A stretch of 64,000 bases of DNA from assembly GCA_045563675.1 (NCBI GenBank), contig JBJLIX010000001.1, positions 806,001-870,000 of the forward strand, written 5' to 3'. Under the pieces are notes generated by a model, which did not search any database, was not told the origin of the DNA, and saw nothing but the letters and a program-made list of their open reading frames with translations. The translations under genes and the position numbers were made by a program. Below are positions 10,018-17,602 of this stretch, piece by piece. The stretch's first letter is position 1. Every line of letters begins with the position of its first letter. Origin of the DNA: AEGEAN-183 sp045563675 (lineage in GTDB: Bacteria > Pseudomonadota > Gammaproteobacteria > Magnimaribacterales > Magnimaribacteraceae).

Positions 10018-10833
10018 GTGAGTTTAGGATTAGTAGGAAAAAAACAAGGTATGAGTCGCTTCTTCACCGAAGAAGGGAGTGCATACCCAGTTACAGTAAT
10101 TAGTATTGAACCTAATACAATAACCCAAATAAAGACTGTTGAGATAGATGGTTACAATTCTATTCAGGTTACTACTGGAAGCAAAAAAGAAAAGAAAGTT
10201 AATAAAGCTATAAATGGTCATTTTAATAAAGCTTCTGTTCCTCCAGGTGAAGGGTTATGGGAGTTTGCAATAGATGAAGAGGATTTAGAAAAAATAAAAA
10301 TAGGCCAAAGCATTTCTTTGGAGGTATTAAAAGAAGGTCAAAAAGTTGATGTTTCAGGAACATCTAAAGGCAAAGGGTTTGCAGGAACAGTTAAAAGATG
10401 GAATTTTAAAATGCAAGATGCAACTCATGGTAATTCCTTATCTCATAGAGCCCCTGGTTCAATTGGACAATGTCAAACCCCTGGAAGAGTTTGGAAAGGT
10501 AAGAAGATGTCTGGCCATATGGGAGATGAAACAGTAACAGTTCAAAATTTAAAAATTATTTCTCTGGATTTAGAAAATAATCTAATTTTAGTAAAAGGAT
10601 CAGTTCCTGGACATACTGGATCTAGGATATTTTTAAAACCCTCTAAAGGTGAAATGCTAGAGTTAATTCAAGAAGAAACCCAACTAGAAGAAACACAACC
10701 AGAAGAAACACAACCAGAAGAAACCCAACCAGAAGAAACCCAACCAGAAGAAACCCAACTAGAAGAAACACAACCAGAAGAAACCCAACCAGAAGAAGAC
10801 CAGGCAAAAGAAACAAAGGGAACTAAAGAATAG
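10018..10833 (+). CDS. rplC: 50S ribosomal protein L3 with acidic repeat tail
   Basis: Early-assembly 50S protein close to the peptidyl-transferase centre. It starts at GTG (SLGLVGKKQGMSRFF). The first ~215 residues align along the whole of E. coli L3 (209 aa), including GTSKGKGFAGTVKRWNF and ATHGNSLSHRAPGSIGQ, and the body ends near IFLKPSKGE. A further ~50 residues then form a tail of nine EETQP-like pentapeptides closed by KETKGTKE, giving 271 residues in all. A long acidic tail is unusual on this basic RNA-binding protein. The reading frame is intact, and rplD follows after 2 bases. Confidence 0.97.
   Translation: MSLGLVGKKQGMSRFFTEEGSAYPVTVISIEPNTITQIKTVEIDGYNSIQVTTGSKKEKKVNKAINGHFNKASVPPGEGLWEFAIDEEDLEKIKIGQSISLEVLKEGQKVDVSGTSKGKGFAGTVKRWNFKMQDATHGNSLSHRAPGSIGQCQTPGRVWKGKKMSGHMGDETVTVQNLKIISLDLENNLILVKGSVPGHTGSRIFLKPSKGEMLELIQEETQLEETQPEETQPEETQPEETQPEETQLEETQPEETQPEEDQAKETKGTKE
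10672..10806 (+). repeat. 15-bp tandem repeat, nine units, in the 3' end of rplC
   Basis: Nine in-frame 15-base units each encode EETQP or a variant (EETQL twice, EEDQA once at the end). Three nucleotide versions occur: A = GAAGAAACCCAACTA, B = GAAGAAACACAACCA, C = GAAGAAACCCAACCA. Their order is A-B-B-C-C-A-B-C followed by one degenerate unit. The unit is a multiple of three, so copy-number changes would lengthen or shorten the tail without a frameshift. Confidence 0.97.
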
Positions 10834-10835
10834 AA

Positions 10836-11462
10836 ATGAAAATTCAAGTACTAAATCAGACAGGAGGTAAGGATTCAGAAATAGAATATCCTGATTCTTT
10901 ACTACCTAAATTTTATAATGACGATCTAGTACATCAGTTTCTTTCTATATATATTGATAATTCACACCAGGGTACAAAAGGTCAAAAGAATAGATCTGCA
11001 GTTAGAGGAGGTGGAAGGAAACCTTGGAAACAGAAAGGTACTGGGAGAGCAAGAGCAGGAACAATAAGAAGTCCAATCTGGAGATCAGGAGGAGTAACCT
11101 TTGCTAAAGTTTATAAACCTAAGAAGAAAAAGAAGATTAATAAAAAAATGTATAGATCTGCTTTGAGGTCTATTCTACTAAAGCTAATAAATGAAGAAAG
11201 ATTATTAGTTATTAAATCTATAGAGATTGATGAACCCCCAACAACTTCTCAAGTAAGAAATATTTTATTGAATCTAAATTTATCAAATGCTGTATTCGTT
11301 TTAGAAGAAAAAGATAAAAAATTCGAATTAGCTTCTAAGAATTTATTTAATACTAAGGTACAGACTATACATTCCTTAAATCCTGTTGAAATTATAAATT
11401 CTGAAAAAGTAGTTATTACAGCTTCAGCTCTTAACTCACTACAAGAAGTACTTCTAAAATGA
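10836..11462 (+). CDS. rplD: 50S ribosomal protein L4
   Basis: 50S exit-tunnel protein, 208 residues (E. coli 201). The extended tunnel loop is seen as SAVRGGGRKPWKQKGTGRAR followed by AGTIRSPIWRSGGVTFA. In E. coli L4 also represses its own operon by transcription attenuation and translation control at the S10 leader, and the leader here has terminator-like hairpins. The stop overlaps the rplW start as ATGA. Confidence 0.98.
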   Translation: MKIQVLNQTGGKDSEIEYPDSLLPKFYNDDLVHQFLSIYIDNSHQGTKGQKNRSAVRGGGRKPWKQKGTGRARAGTIRSPIWRSGGVTFAKVYKPKKKKKINKKMYRSALRSILLKLINEERLLVIKSIEIDEPPTTSQVRNILLNLNLSNAVFVLEEKDKKFELASKNLFNTKVQTIHSLNPVEIINSEKVVITASALNSLQEVLLK

Positions 11463-11749
11463 AAAAACAAGTTTTTGAAGTTATTAAATCTTCACATGTA
11501 ACTGAGAAGGTATCAGATCTGACTTCTAGTTCTAATCAATATGCTTTCAAAGTGAAAAAAGATTCTAGTAAAAGAGAGATTAAAAAAGCAGTAGAAGAAA
11601 CTTTTTCTGTAACTGTAGAAAAGATTACTGTCATTAAAGTAAAAGGGAAAGTTAAGCGTTCTAAGTTTAGGACGAAGAAAAGATCAGACTGGAAAAAAGC
11701 TTATGTTCGTTTAGCTGAAGGTCAAGCAATTGAGACAGGAATAGAGTAA
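11459..11749 (+). CDS. rplW: 50S ribosomal protein L23
   Basis: Protein at the tunnel exit and docking site for trigger factor and SRP, 96 residues (E. coli 100). Recognised by HVTEKVSDLTSSSNQYAFKV near the N-terminus and by the C-terminal basic strand (VKGKVKRSKFRTKKRSDWKK). It overlaps rplD by 4 bases (ATGA) and rplB by 1 base (TAATG), so all three are probably translationally coupled. Confidence 0.97.
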   Translation: MKKQVFEVIKSSHVTEKVSDLTSSSNQYAFKVKKDSSKREIKKAVEETFSVTVEKITVIKVKGKVKRSKFRTKKRSDWKKAYVRLAEGQAIETGIE

Positions 11750-12579
11750 TGGCTAACCAGATAATTAAATCTAAACCTACTTCTGCCGGTAGACGTTTTA
11801 GATCCTGGGTATCAAGAGATGGTCTAAGTAAAGATGCCCCTGTCAAATCCTTACTTGAAAGTAAGAAGCAGAGATCAGGAAGAAATAATAAGGGTAGAAT
11901 TACTTCAAGGCACAGAGGAGGTGGCCACAAGAAACACTATAGGATTATAGACTTTAAAAGGGACAAAGATTCAGTAAAGGCTAAAGTAGAAAGGTTAGAA
12001 TATGATCCTAATAGAACAGCTAATATTGCTCTAGTTTTATATGAAGATGGTGAAAGAAGGTACATAGTAGCTCCAGAAAACCTAAATGTTGGTGATCTAA
12101 TAGAATCGGGTTCATCTTCTCCAATCTCAATAGGAAATTGTCTTCCTTTATCTAGTATGCCTTTAGGAACAGTTGTGCATTGTATAGAGATGTTCCCAGG
12201 AAAGGGAGCTCAAATAGCTAGGAGTGCAGGGTCTTCAGCTCAAATATTAGCTATTGAAGGTAGATATACTACCATTAGATTAAGAAGTGGAGAGGTCCGT
12301 AAGGTTCTTTCTGATTGCAGGGCAACTATAGGTGCAGTTTCTAATTCTGAGCATGCTTTAAGGTCGGTAGGTAAAGCAGGAGCTAAAAGATGGTTAGGCA
12401 GAAGACCAAAAGTAAGAGGAGTAGCAATGAACCCTATAGACCATCCTCATGGAGGAGGAGAAGGAAAGACTTCTGGTGGTAGACATCCTGTTAGCCCTTG
12501 GGGAGTTCCTACAAAAGGATTTAGGACCAGGAAAAAGAAAAAGAAAAATAGTTTAATAGTTAGAAGAAGGTACCAATAA
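11749..12579 (+). CDS. rplB: 50S ribosomal protein L2
   Basis: Protein needed for subunit joining and peptidyl transfer, 276 residues (E. coli 273). It has the family blocks NNKGRITSRHRGGGHKKHYR, GRRPKVRGVAMNPIDHPHGG and GKTSGGRHPVSPWG, including the conserved histidine of the DHPHGGGEG segment. It ends in a basic run, FRTRKKKKKNSLIVRRR. The start overlaps the rplW stop by one base; rpsS follows after one base. Confidence 0.99.
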   Translation: MANQIIKSKPTSAGRRFRSWVSRDGLSKDAPVKSLLESKKQRSGRNNKGRITSRHRGGGHKKHYRIIDFKRDKDSVKAKVERLEYDPNRTANIALVLYEDGERRYIVAPENLNVGDLIESGSSSPISIGNCLPLSSMPLGTVVHCIEMFPGKGAQIARSAGSSAQILAIEGRYTTIRLRSGEVRKVLSDCRATIGAVSNSEHALRSVGKAGAKRWLGRRPKVRGVAMNPIDHPHGGGEGKTSGGRHPVSPWGVPTKGFRTRKKKKKNSLIVRRRYQ

Positions 12580-12580
12580 A

Positions 12581-12856
12581 ATGCCTAGATCATTAAAAAA
12601 AGGCCCATTTGTAGATTTACATTTATTAAAAAAGGTAGAGAAAGCTGCTAATAATAATGAAAAAAAACCTATAAAAACATGGTCAAGAAGATCTCTTATT
12701 ACTCCCTTGATGGTTGGGTTAAATATCGCTGTACATAATGGAAGACAGCATGTACCCATCTTTATCCAAGAAGATATGGTAGGTCATAAACTAGGTGAAT
12801 TTGTTTTAACAAGGACTTTTAGGGTCCATTCTGGAGACAGAAAATCTGTTACATAA
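12581..12856 (+). CDS. rpsS: 30S ribosomal protein S19
   Basis: 30S head protein that contacts the A-site tRNA and bridge B1a, 91 residues (E. coli 92). Diagnostic blocks are PRSLKKGPFVDLHLLKK at the N-terminus, IKTWSRRSLITPLMVG, and GHKLGEFVLTRTFRVHSGD near the C-terminus. It fits the canonical L2-S19-L22 order and lies 4 bases before rplV. Confidence 0.98.
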   Translation: MPRSLKKGPFVDLHLLKKVEKAANNNEKKPIKTWSRRSLITPLMVGLNIAVHNGRQHVPIFIQEDMVGHKLGEFVLTRTFRVHSGDRKSVT

Positions 12857-12860
12857 GATT

Positions 12861-13199
12861 ATGACTGAAGTAAGTGCCAAATTGAGGAGTGCAAGGGTTT
12901 CAAGCCAGAAGGCTAGGCTTATTGCTGACCAAATTAGAGGTAAAAATGTTGGTGATGCGTTAGATTTATTAACCTTCGGCATACAAAAATCAGTACCAAT
13001 ATTTAAAAAAGTTTTGGAATCAGCAATAGCAAATGCAGAACATAATCAAGGCTTAGATATAGATAGGTTATTTGTTTCTAAAGTATTCGTAGATGAAAGT
13101 TTTACTATGAAGAGAATTAGACCTAGAGCTAGGGGTAGAGCAGATAGGTATTTTAAACGAAGTTGCAACATACAATTATTTTTAAAGGAAAAGGATTAA
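12861..13199 (+). CDS. rplV: 50S ribosomal protein L22
   Basis: 50S protein whose beta-hairpin lines the exit tunnel, 112 residues (E. coli 110). The helical core has RVSSQKARLIADQIRGKNV and the hairpin has FTMKRIRPRARGRADRYFKR, with no deletion of the kind that gives macrolide resistance. rpsC begins 2 bases after the stop codon. Confidence 0.98.
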   Translation: MTEVSAKLRSARVSSQKARLIADQIRGKNVGDALDLLTFGIQKSVPIFKKVLESAIANAEHNQGLDIDRLFVSKVFVDESFTMKRIRPRARGRADRYFKRSCNIQLFLKEKD

Positions 13200-13200
13200 T

Positions 13201-13854
13201 ATGGGTCAAAAAGTACATCCTATTGGATTCCGTCTAGGGATAACTAAATCGCATAACTCAAATTGGTATGCTGAAAAAAGCAAGTATAGAGAAAGCTTGC
13301 TGAAAGATATTGAGGTTAGGGATCATTTAACTAAACAATTAGCACATGCTTCTGTTGGCAGAGTGGAAATTGAAAGAACGGCTGATAATGCACGAGTTTT
13401 TATTCATACAGCTAGACCTGGGATAGTGATAGGAAAGAAAGGAGAAGACATAGACAGAATGCGTGAAGAAATCACTAAGATGATGGGTATTCCTGTTACT
13501 TTAAGCATTCAAGAAATTAGAAAGCCTGATTTAGATGCTAAATTATTAGCAGATAATGTTGCTCAGCAATTAGAAAGAAGAGTTATGTTTAGAAGAGCTA
13601 TGAAAAGAGCTGTACAGAATTCTATGAGACAAGGAGCTAAAGGAGTCAAAATCAGAGTTGCTGGTCGATTGGGAGGAGCTGAAATAGCTAGAGCAGAGTG
13701 GCATAAAGAAGGAAGAGTGCCTCTTCATACTCTTAGAGCTGATGTTGATTATGGGTTATCTGAAGCTAGAACTACTTATGGAATTATAGGAGTTAAGGCT
13801 TGGGTTTTTAGAGGTGAGGTTTTAGAGCCTACTCTAGGAGACAAGAAGGAATAA
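13201..13854 (+). CDS. rpsC: 30S ribosomal protein S3
   Basis: mRNA-entry protein of the 30S head, 217 residues (E. coli 233). The shorter length reflects a trimmed C-terminus after GEVLEPTLGDKKE. The N-terminus GQKVHPIGFRLGITKSHNSN, the KH-domain GxxG motif (ARPGIVIGKKGEDIDRMR) and the domain-II block GAKGVKIRVAGRLGGAEIAR are intact. rplP follows after 3 bases. Confidence 0.98.
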   Translation: MGQKVHPIGFRLGITKSHNSNWYAEKSKYRESLLKDIEVRDHLTKQLAHASVGRVEIERTADNARVFIHTARPGIVIGKKGEDIDRMREEITKMMGIPVTLSIQEIRKPDLDAKLLADNVAQQLERRVMFRRAMKRAVQNSMRQGAKGVKIRVAGRLGGAEIARAEWHKEGRVPLHTLRADVDYGLSEARTTYGIIGVKAWVFRGEVLEPTLGDKKE

Positions 13855-13857
13855 ATT

Positions 13858-14265
13858 ATGTTTATACCTAAAAGAACTAAATATAGGAAACAGCAGAAAG
13901 GCAGAAATACAGGTAATGCCAATAGAGGAAATGCTATAAGTTTTGGTACCTATGCTCTTAAAGCTACTACAAGAGGTCAAATCACTTCTCGTCAAATAGA
14001 GGCAGCAAGAAGGGCAATGACAAGAAAAGTTAAAAGAGGGGCCAAGATATGGATTAGAGTCTTTCCTGACAAACCTATAACAAAAAAACCTCTTGAAGTA
14101 CGACAAGGGAAAGGCAAGGGAAATGTAGAGTATTGGGTTTGCCCTATAAAGCCAGGAAAGATACTTTATGAGATGGAGGGAGTTGAGGAAGATCTTGCAA
14201 AAGAGGCTTTTAATCTCGCTGCAGCCAAAATACCTGTGCAAACAACCTTCATAAAAAGAGTTTAA
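13858..14265 (+). CDS. rplP: 50S ribosomal protein L16
   Basis: 50S protein that organises the A-site region of the peptidyl-transferase centre, 135 residues (E. coli 136). It starts MFIPKRTKYRKQQKGRNTG and contains ITSRQIEAARRAMTRKVKRG and the loop KPLEVRQGKGKGNVEYWV. The RxGKGK loop is complete. It is followed after 2 bases by rpmC. Confidence 0.98.
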   Translation: MFIPKRTKYRKQQKGRNTGNANRGNAISFGTYALKATTRGQITSRQIEAARRAMTRKVKRGAKIWIRVFPDKPITKKPLEVRQGKGKGNVEYWVCPIKPGKILYEMEGVEEDLAKEAFNLAAAKIPVQTTFIKRV

Positions 14266-14267
14266 AG

Positions 14268-14486
14268 ATGGCTAAAAAGAAATCTATATTGTCCGGAAAA
14301 AAGAAATCTGATTCAGCTAGTTCAGGTGGAGTAAATGAATTGAAAAAAGAACTCCTAGAATTAAGGTTGGCACTATCATTGGGACAGGCAAATAATTTTC
14401 ATAAGATTAAAGAACTTAGAAAAGCGATTGCAAGAGTAAAAACATCAGAAAGGATAAATTTAGAGGCAATTAGTAATGACAAATAA
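14268..14486 (+). CDS. rpmC: 50S ribosomal protein L29 with altered N-terminus
   Basis: Small two-helix protein near the tunnel exit, 72 residues (E. coli 63). The second half is canonical: LRLALSLGQANNFHKIKELR then KAIARVKTSE aligns without gaps to the LR...GQ...VRRDVARVKT part of E. coli L29. The first ~20 residues are instead a Lys/Ser-rich segment (MAKKKSILSGKKKSDSASSG) in place of the usual MKAxELR first turn. No internal start codon could give a shorter canonical product. The last 11 bases overlap rpsQ. Confidence 0.92.
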   Translation: MAKKKSILSGKKKSDSASSGGVNELKKELLELRLALSLGQANNFHKIKELRKAIARVKTSERINLEAISNDK

Positions 14487-14739
14487 AGTAGTTAGACAGA
14501 AAACAGGTTTAGTTGTTAGTTCTTCTAGAGATAAAACAATTACTGTTTTAATCGAAAGAAAAGTAAAGCATCCTTTGTATAGAAAGATAATGAGAAGATC
14601 TACTAAATTGCACGCTCATGATGAAGAAAACAAATGCTCTGAGGGAGATGTTGTCACTATCCAAGAGAGTAAACCTTTCTCCAAAACAAAGTCATGGACA
14701 TTAATTAATATTGATCAGAAGAATAAGATAATTGAGTAA
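14476..14739 (+). CDS. rpsQ: 30S ribosomal protein S17
   Basis: Early-assembly OB-fold protein of the 30S body, 87 residues (E. coli 84). It has KTGLVVSSSRDKTITVLIER, HPLYRKIMRRSTKLHAHDE and the C-terminal strand GDVVTIQESKPFSKTKSWTL. Its ATG lies inside the end of rpmC, an 11-base overlap, which suggests translational coupling in this last gene of the classical S10 operon. Confidence 0.97.
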   Translation: MTNKVVRQKTGLVVSSSRDKTITVLIERKVKHPLYRKIMRRSTKLHAHDEENKCSEGDVVTIQESKPFSKTKSWTLINIDQKNKIIE

Positions 14740-14745
14740 AGTAGC

Positions 14746-15114
14746 ATGATACAAGAACAAACTTATTTGCAAGTTGCTGATAATAGCGGGGCTAGAAAGC
14801 TAATGTGTATTAGGGTTTTGGGGGGCTCCAAAAAAAGATATGCAAGAGTTGGGGATATAGTAAAAGTATCTGTAAAGGAAGCTATACCGACTGGAAGAGT
14901 TAAAAAAGGAGAGGTTATTGATGCAGTAATTGTTAGAACCAAGAACAAGTTAAGGAGACCAGATGGCTCTTCTATAAGATTTGATGAAAATGCTGCTGTA
15001 TTAATTAATGCTCAGAAGCAGCCTATAGGGACAAGAGTGTTTGGTCCTATTTCAAGAGAACTCAGGAGTGAAGAATTTATGAGGATTGTATCTTTAGCTC
15101 CGGAGGTTTTATAG
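14746..15114 (+). CDS. rplN: 50S ribosomal protein L14
   Basis: 50S interface protein contacting 16S rRNA in bridges B5 and B8, 122 residues (E. coli 123). It matches E. coli nearly end to end: MIQEQTYLQVADNSGARKLM at the N-terminus, IRFDENAAVLINAQKQPIGT in the middle and RELRSEEFMRIVSLAPEVL at the C-terminus. It is the first gene of what is the spc operon in E. coli. The gap to rpsQ is only 6 bases, with no separate promoter visible. Confidence 0.99.
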   Translation: MIQEQTYLQVADNSGARKLMCIRVLGGSKKRYARVGDIVKVSVKEAIPTGRVKKGEVIDAVIVRTKNKLRRPDGSSIRFDENAAVLINAQKQPIGTRVFGPISRELRSEEFMRIVSLAPEVL

Positions 15115-15115
15115 C

Positions 15116-15433
15116 ATGAAGAGAATTAAACAAGGTGATGAAGTTATTGTTATATCTGGAAAGGATAAGGGGAAACAAGGTGTGGTTATCAGTCTTGAGA
15201 ATAGTGGAAAATGTTTAGTTAGAGGAATAAAAATGGTTAAAAGGCATACAAAACCAAATCCTCAAGCTGGCATTCAAGGTGGTGTAATTGAGAAAGAATC
15301 TCTAATAGATCTTTCTAATATAGCTATATTTAATCCTAGTTCAAAAAAACCTGATGGAGTTTCTGTAAAGGTTTCCGAAAATGGAAAAAGATATAGAGTT
15401 TTTAAATCTAACGGAAAGGAAATTAAGCAGTGA
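15116..15433 (+). CDS. rplX: 50S ribosomal protein L24
   Basis: Assembly-initiator protein of the 50S subunit, KOW-domain family, 105 residues (E. coli 104). It contains the KOW segment GDEVIVISGKDKGKQGVV followed by VKRHTKPNPQAGIQGGVIEK. The stop codon overlaps the rplE GTG start (GTGA), so the two are likely translated as a coupled pair. Confidence 0.98.
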   Translation: MKRIKQGDEVIVISGKDKGKQGVVISLENSGKCLVRGIKMVKRHTKPNPQAGIQGGVIEKESLIDLSNIAIFNPSSKKPDGVSVKVSENGKRYRVFKSNGKEIKQ

Positions 15434-15969
15434 TACCTTTAAAAGAGCATTATTCAGAGAAAGTTATTCCAGAGCTTAAGCAAACTCTGGGAGTTAGTTC
15501 TAATATGGCTGTACCTAAGATAACTAAAGTAACTCTTAATATGGGTGTCGGAGAAGTTTTAAATGATAAAAAAATACTAGAGAAGGCCGCTGAAGATTTA
15601 GGGTTAATAAGCGGTCAAAAACCTCTTATTACAAAGGTTAGAAAATCTGTAGCTAATTTTAAAATAAGGGATGGAATGCCAATTGGATGTAAGGTTACTT
15701 TGAGAGGTGACAGAATGTATGACTTCTTACAAAGGTTACTAGGTGTAGCAATACCTAGAGAAAGAGATTTTAGGGGTTTGAGTGTAGATTCTTTTGACGG
15801 AAGAGGAAATTATTCTATTGGAATTAAAGAACATATCATCTTTCCAGAAATAGATTACGACAAAGTAGATAAAATCAGAGGTATGGATATCTCTATTTCA
15901 ACTACAGCAAAAGATAATAATGAAGGTGAATTGCTCTTAAGAGCAATGAACTTTCCTTTTAAAAATTAG
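15430..15969 (+). CDS. rplE: 50S ribosomal protein L5
   Basis: 5S rRNA-binding protein of the central protuberance, 179 residues, the same length as in E. coli. It starts at GTG overlapping the rplX stop. It contains the family signature PKITKVTLNMGVGEVLNDKK, the VRKSVANFKIRDGMPIGCKV block and the C-terminal DISISTTAKDNNEGELLLRA. It is followed 12 bases later by rpsN. Confidence 0.99.
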   Translation: MIPLKEHYSEKVIPELKQTLGVSSNMAVPKITKVTLNMGVGEVLNDKKILEKAAEDLGLISGQKPLITKVRKSVANFKIRDGMPIGCKVTLRGDRMYDFLQRLLGVAIPRERDFRGLSVDSFDGRGNYSIGIKEHIIFPEIDYDKVDKIRGMDISISTTAKDNNEGELLLRAMNFPFKN

Positions 15970-15981
15970 AGGTATTTAGTT

Positions 15982-16287
15982 ATGGCCAAGACATCAATGA
16001 TTGCTAGAGAGAGGAGAAGGGAAAAGACAGTAAAAAGGTTTGCTAAAAAGAGAGCTGAACTTAAGGAATTGATTAGAAATCCTGCTACTCCAGACGAAGA
16101 AAGGATTCTAGCTCAGAATAAATTACAGAAATTGCCTAGAGATGCTAATCCTATTAGGTTGCAAAGAAGGTGCTCTATAACTGGAAGACCTCATGCAGTT
16201 TATAGAAAGTTTGGATTAGGAAGAAATAAGCTAAGAGAGTTAGCAATGAAAGGAGATATTCCTGGTTTAGTTAAATCAAGTTGGTAA
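15982..16287 (+). CDS. rpsN: 30S ribosomal protein S14, long zinc-free type
   Basis: 30S head protein, 101 residues as in E. coli. This is the longer form without zinc: it lacks the two CxxC pairs of the short form. Blocks seen are MIARERRREKTVKRFAKKRA, RDANPIRLQRRCSITGRPHA and RKFGLGRNKLRELAMKGDIP, ending in LVKSSW. It sits in the canonical L5-S14-S8 order. Confidence 0.98.
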   Translation: MAKTSMIARERRREKTVKRFAKKRAELKELIRNPATPDEERILAQNKLQKLPRDANPIRLQRRCSITGRPHAVYRKFGLGRNKLRELAMKGDIPGLVKSSW

Positions 16288-16294
16288 AAAAAAT

Positions 16295-16687
16295 ATGAGT
16301 TTACAAGATCCCATTTCAAACCTTCTAAGCAGTATAAAGAATGCACATTCTAGGAATAAGGACGGCTTAACCGTTCCTTCTTCTTCACAAAAAGTAGAAC
16401 TATTAAAAGTTTTTCAAAAAGAAGGCTATATAGATTCCTTTAAGGCCACTGACTCAGAGAAACCAGAATTATCTATAAAACTAAAGTATTTTAAGAACAA
16501 GCCAGTAATTAAAGAATTAAAAAGAGTTAGCAAGCCTGGTTTAAGGGAATATGTTGGGAAGAATGAGGTGCCTTTAATTAAAGGTGGTCTTGGAATGGCA
16601 GTTATCTCTACTAGCAAAGGGTTAATGACAGATAAAGAAGCTAGAGAAGCTGGATTAGGTGGTGAGGTAGTTTGTTCAATATTCTAG
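16295..16687 (+). CDS. rpsH: 30S ribosomal protein S8
   Basis: Central-domain assembly protein of the 30S subunit, 130 residues as in E. coli. It contains QDPISNLLSSIKNAHSRNKD, RVSKPGLREYVGKNEVPLI and the RNA-binding C-terminus GLGMAVISTSKGLMTDKEAR. In E. coli S8 represses the spc genes by binding mRNA near the rplE start. I did not identify that site here. Confidence 0.98.
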   Translation: MSLQDPISNLLSSIKNAHSRNKDGLTVPSSSQKVELLKVFQKEGYIDSFKATDSEKPELSIKLKYFKNKPVIKELKRVSKPGLREYVGKNEVPLIKGGLGMAVISTSKGLMTDKEAREAGLGGEVVCSIF

Positions 16688-16691
16688 AATT

Positions 16692-17225
16692 ATGGCTAAG
16701 ACTTATTTAAAACCGATATCTATACCATCAGAGACTGATTTAAGTCTAGAAGGTAGTGCGCTTATTGCTAAAGGAAAATTAGGTGAGCTTTCTATTGAAA
16801 TTCATTCAGATGTCAACGTAACTTTAGATAAAGAAAATATTTCATTTTCCCCAAAAAATAATCAGCCTGAAACCGCAGCACTTACTGGAACTATGAGGGC
16901 ATTATCTAATAATTTAATAAAAGGAGTATCAGAAGGCTTTGAGAAGAAGTTAGAGATTAATGGAGTAGGTTACCGAGCTAAACTATCAGGAGAAAAACTT
17001 GAATTAAGCTTAGGGTTTTCACATCCAGTAGTCTATGAATTACCTAAAGGGGTCTCAGCAGAAATTCCTTCTCAGACTGAAATTGTCCTAAAATCTACTA
17101 ACAAACAATCTGTAGGACAGGTTGCTTCAGAAATCAGAGCATTTAGGCCTCCTGAACCTTACAAAGGAAAAGGGGTTAAGTACAGCGATGAAGTTATTAA
17201 ACGGAAAGAGTCTAAGAAGGCATAA
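16692..17225 (+). CDS. rplF: 50S ribosomal protein L6
   Basis: 50S protein near the GTPase-associated centre and sarcin-ricin loop, 177 residues as in E. coli. It shows the duplicated L6 fold, with FEKKLEINGVGYRAKLSGEK starting the second domain and the signature IRAFRPPEPYKGKGVKYSDE near the C-terminus. It lies 4 bases after rpsH and 2 before rplR. Confidence 0.98.
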   Translation: MAKTYLKPISIPSETDLSLEGSALIAKGKLGELSIEIHSDVNVTLDKENISFSPKNNQPETAALTGTMRALSNNLIKGVSEGFEKKLEINGVGYRAKLSGEKLELSLGFSHPVVYELPKGVSAEIPSQTEIVLKSTNKQSVGQVASEIRAFRPPEPYKGKGVKYSDEVIKRKESKKA

Positions 17226-17227
17226 TT

Positions 17228-17581
17228 ATGAACAGTAAAAAAATTATAGCTAGAAAGCGCAGATCAAAAAAAACTAGATTCAAAATTCAGTTAAAAGACT
17301 TGCATCGTTTAACAGTTTTTAGATCTAATCAGCATATATATGCTCAGGTTCTTATTAATAATGGATCTGAGGTAATAGCTTCTGCTTCTAGTAATGAAGC
17401 TGATACAAGAAGTAAGAATAACGGAAATATCGAAGCAGCATCTAAAGTAGGAAAGTTAATTGCTGAAAGAGCAATAGAAAAAGGTATTAAAGAAGTTGCT
17501 TTTGATAGATCTGGATATAAATATCACGGGAGAGTTAAGGCATTGGCAGATGCAGCTAGAGAGGCAGGATTGTCCTTCTAA
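17228..17581 (+). CDS. rplR: 50S ribosomal protein L18
   Basis: 5S rRNA-binding protein, 117 residues as in E. coli. It has RLTVFRSNQHIYAQVL near the N-terminus and the C-terminal family block EVAFDRSGYKYHGRVKALAD followed by AAREAGLSF. The 21-base gap to rpsE is the longest in the whole 28-gene run from rpsJ to rplQ. Confidence 0.98.
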   Translation: MNSKKIIARKRRSKKTRFKIQLKDLHRLTVFRSNQHIYAQVLINNGSEVIASASSNEADTRSKNNGNIEAASKVGKLIAERAIEKGIKEVAFDRSGYKYHGRVKALADAAREAGLSF

Positions 17582-17602
17582 AAATTTACTAAAATTAAAT
17601 AA

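Noticed and set aside
10672..10806. CRISPR-like array because of short direct repeats
   Set aside because: The units are contiguous without spacers and are in-frame codons of rplC.
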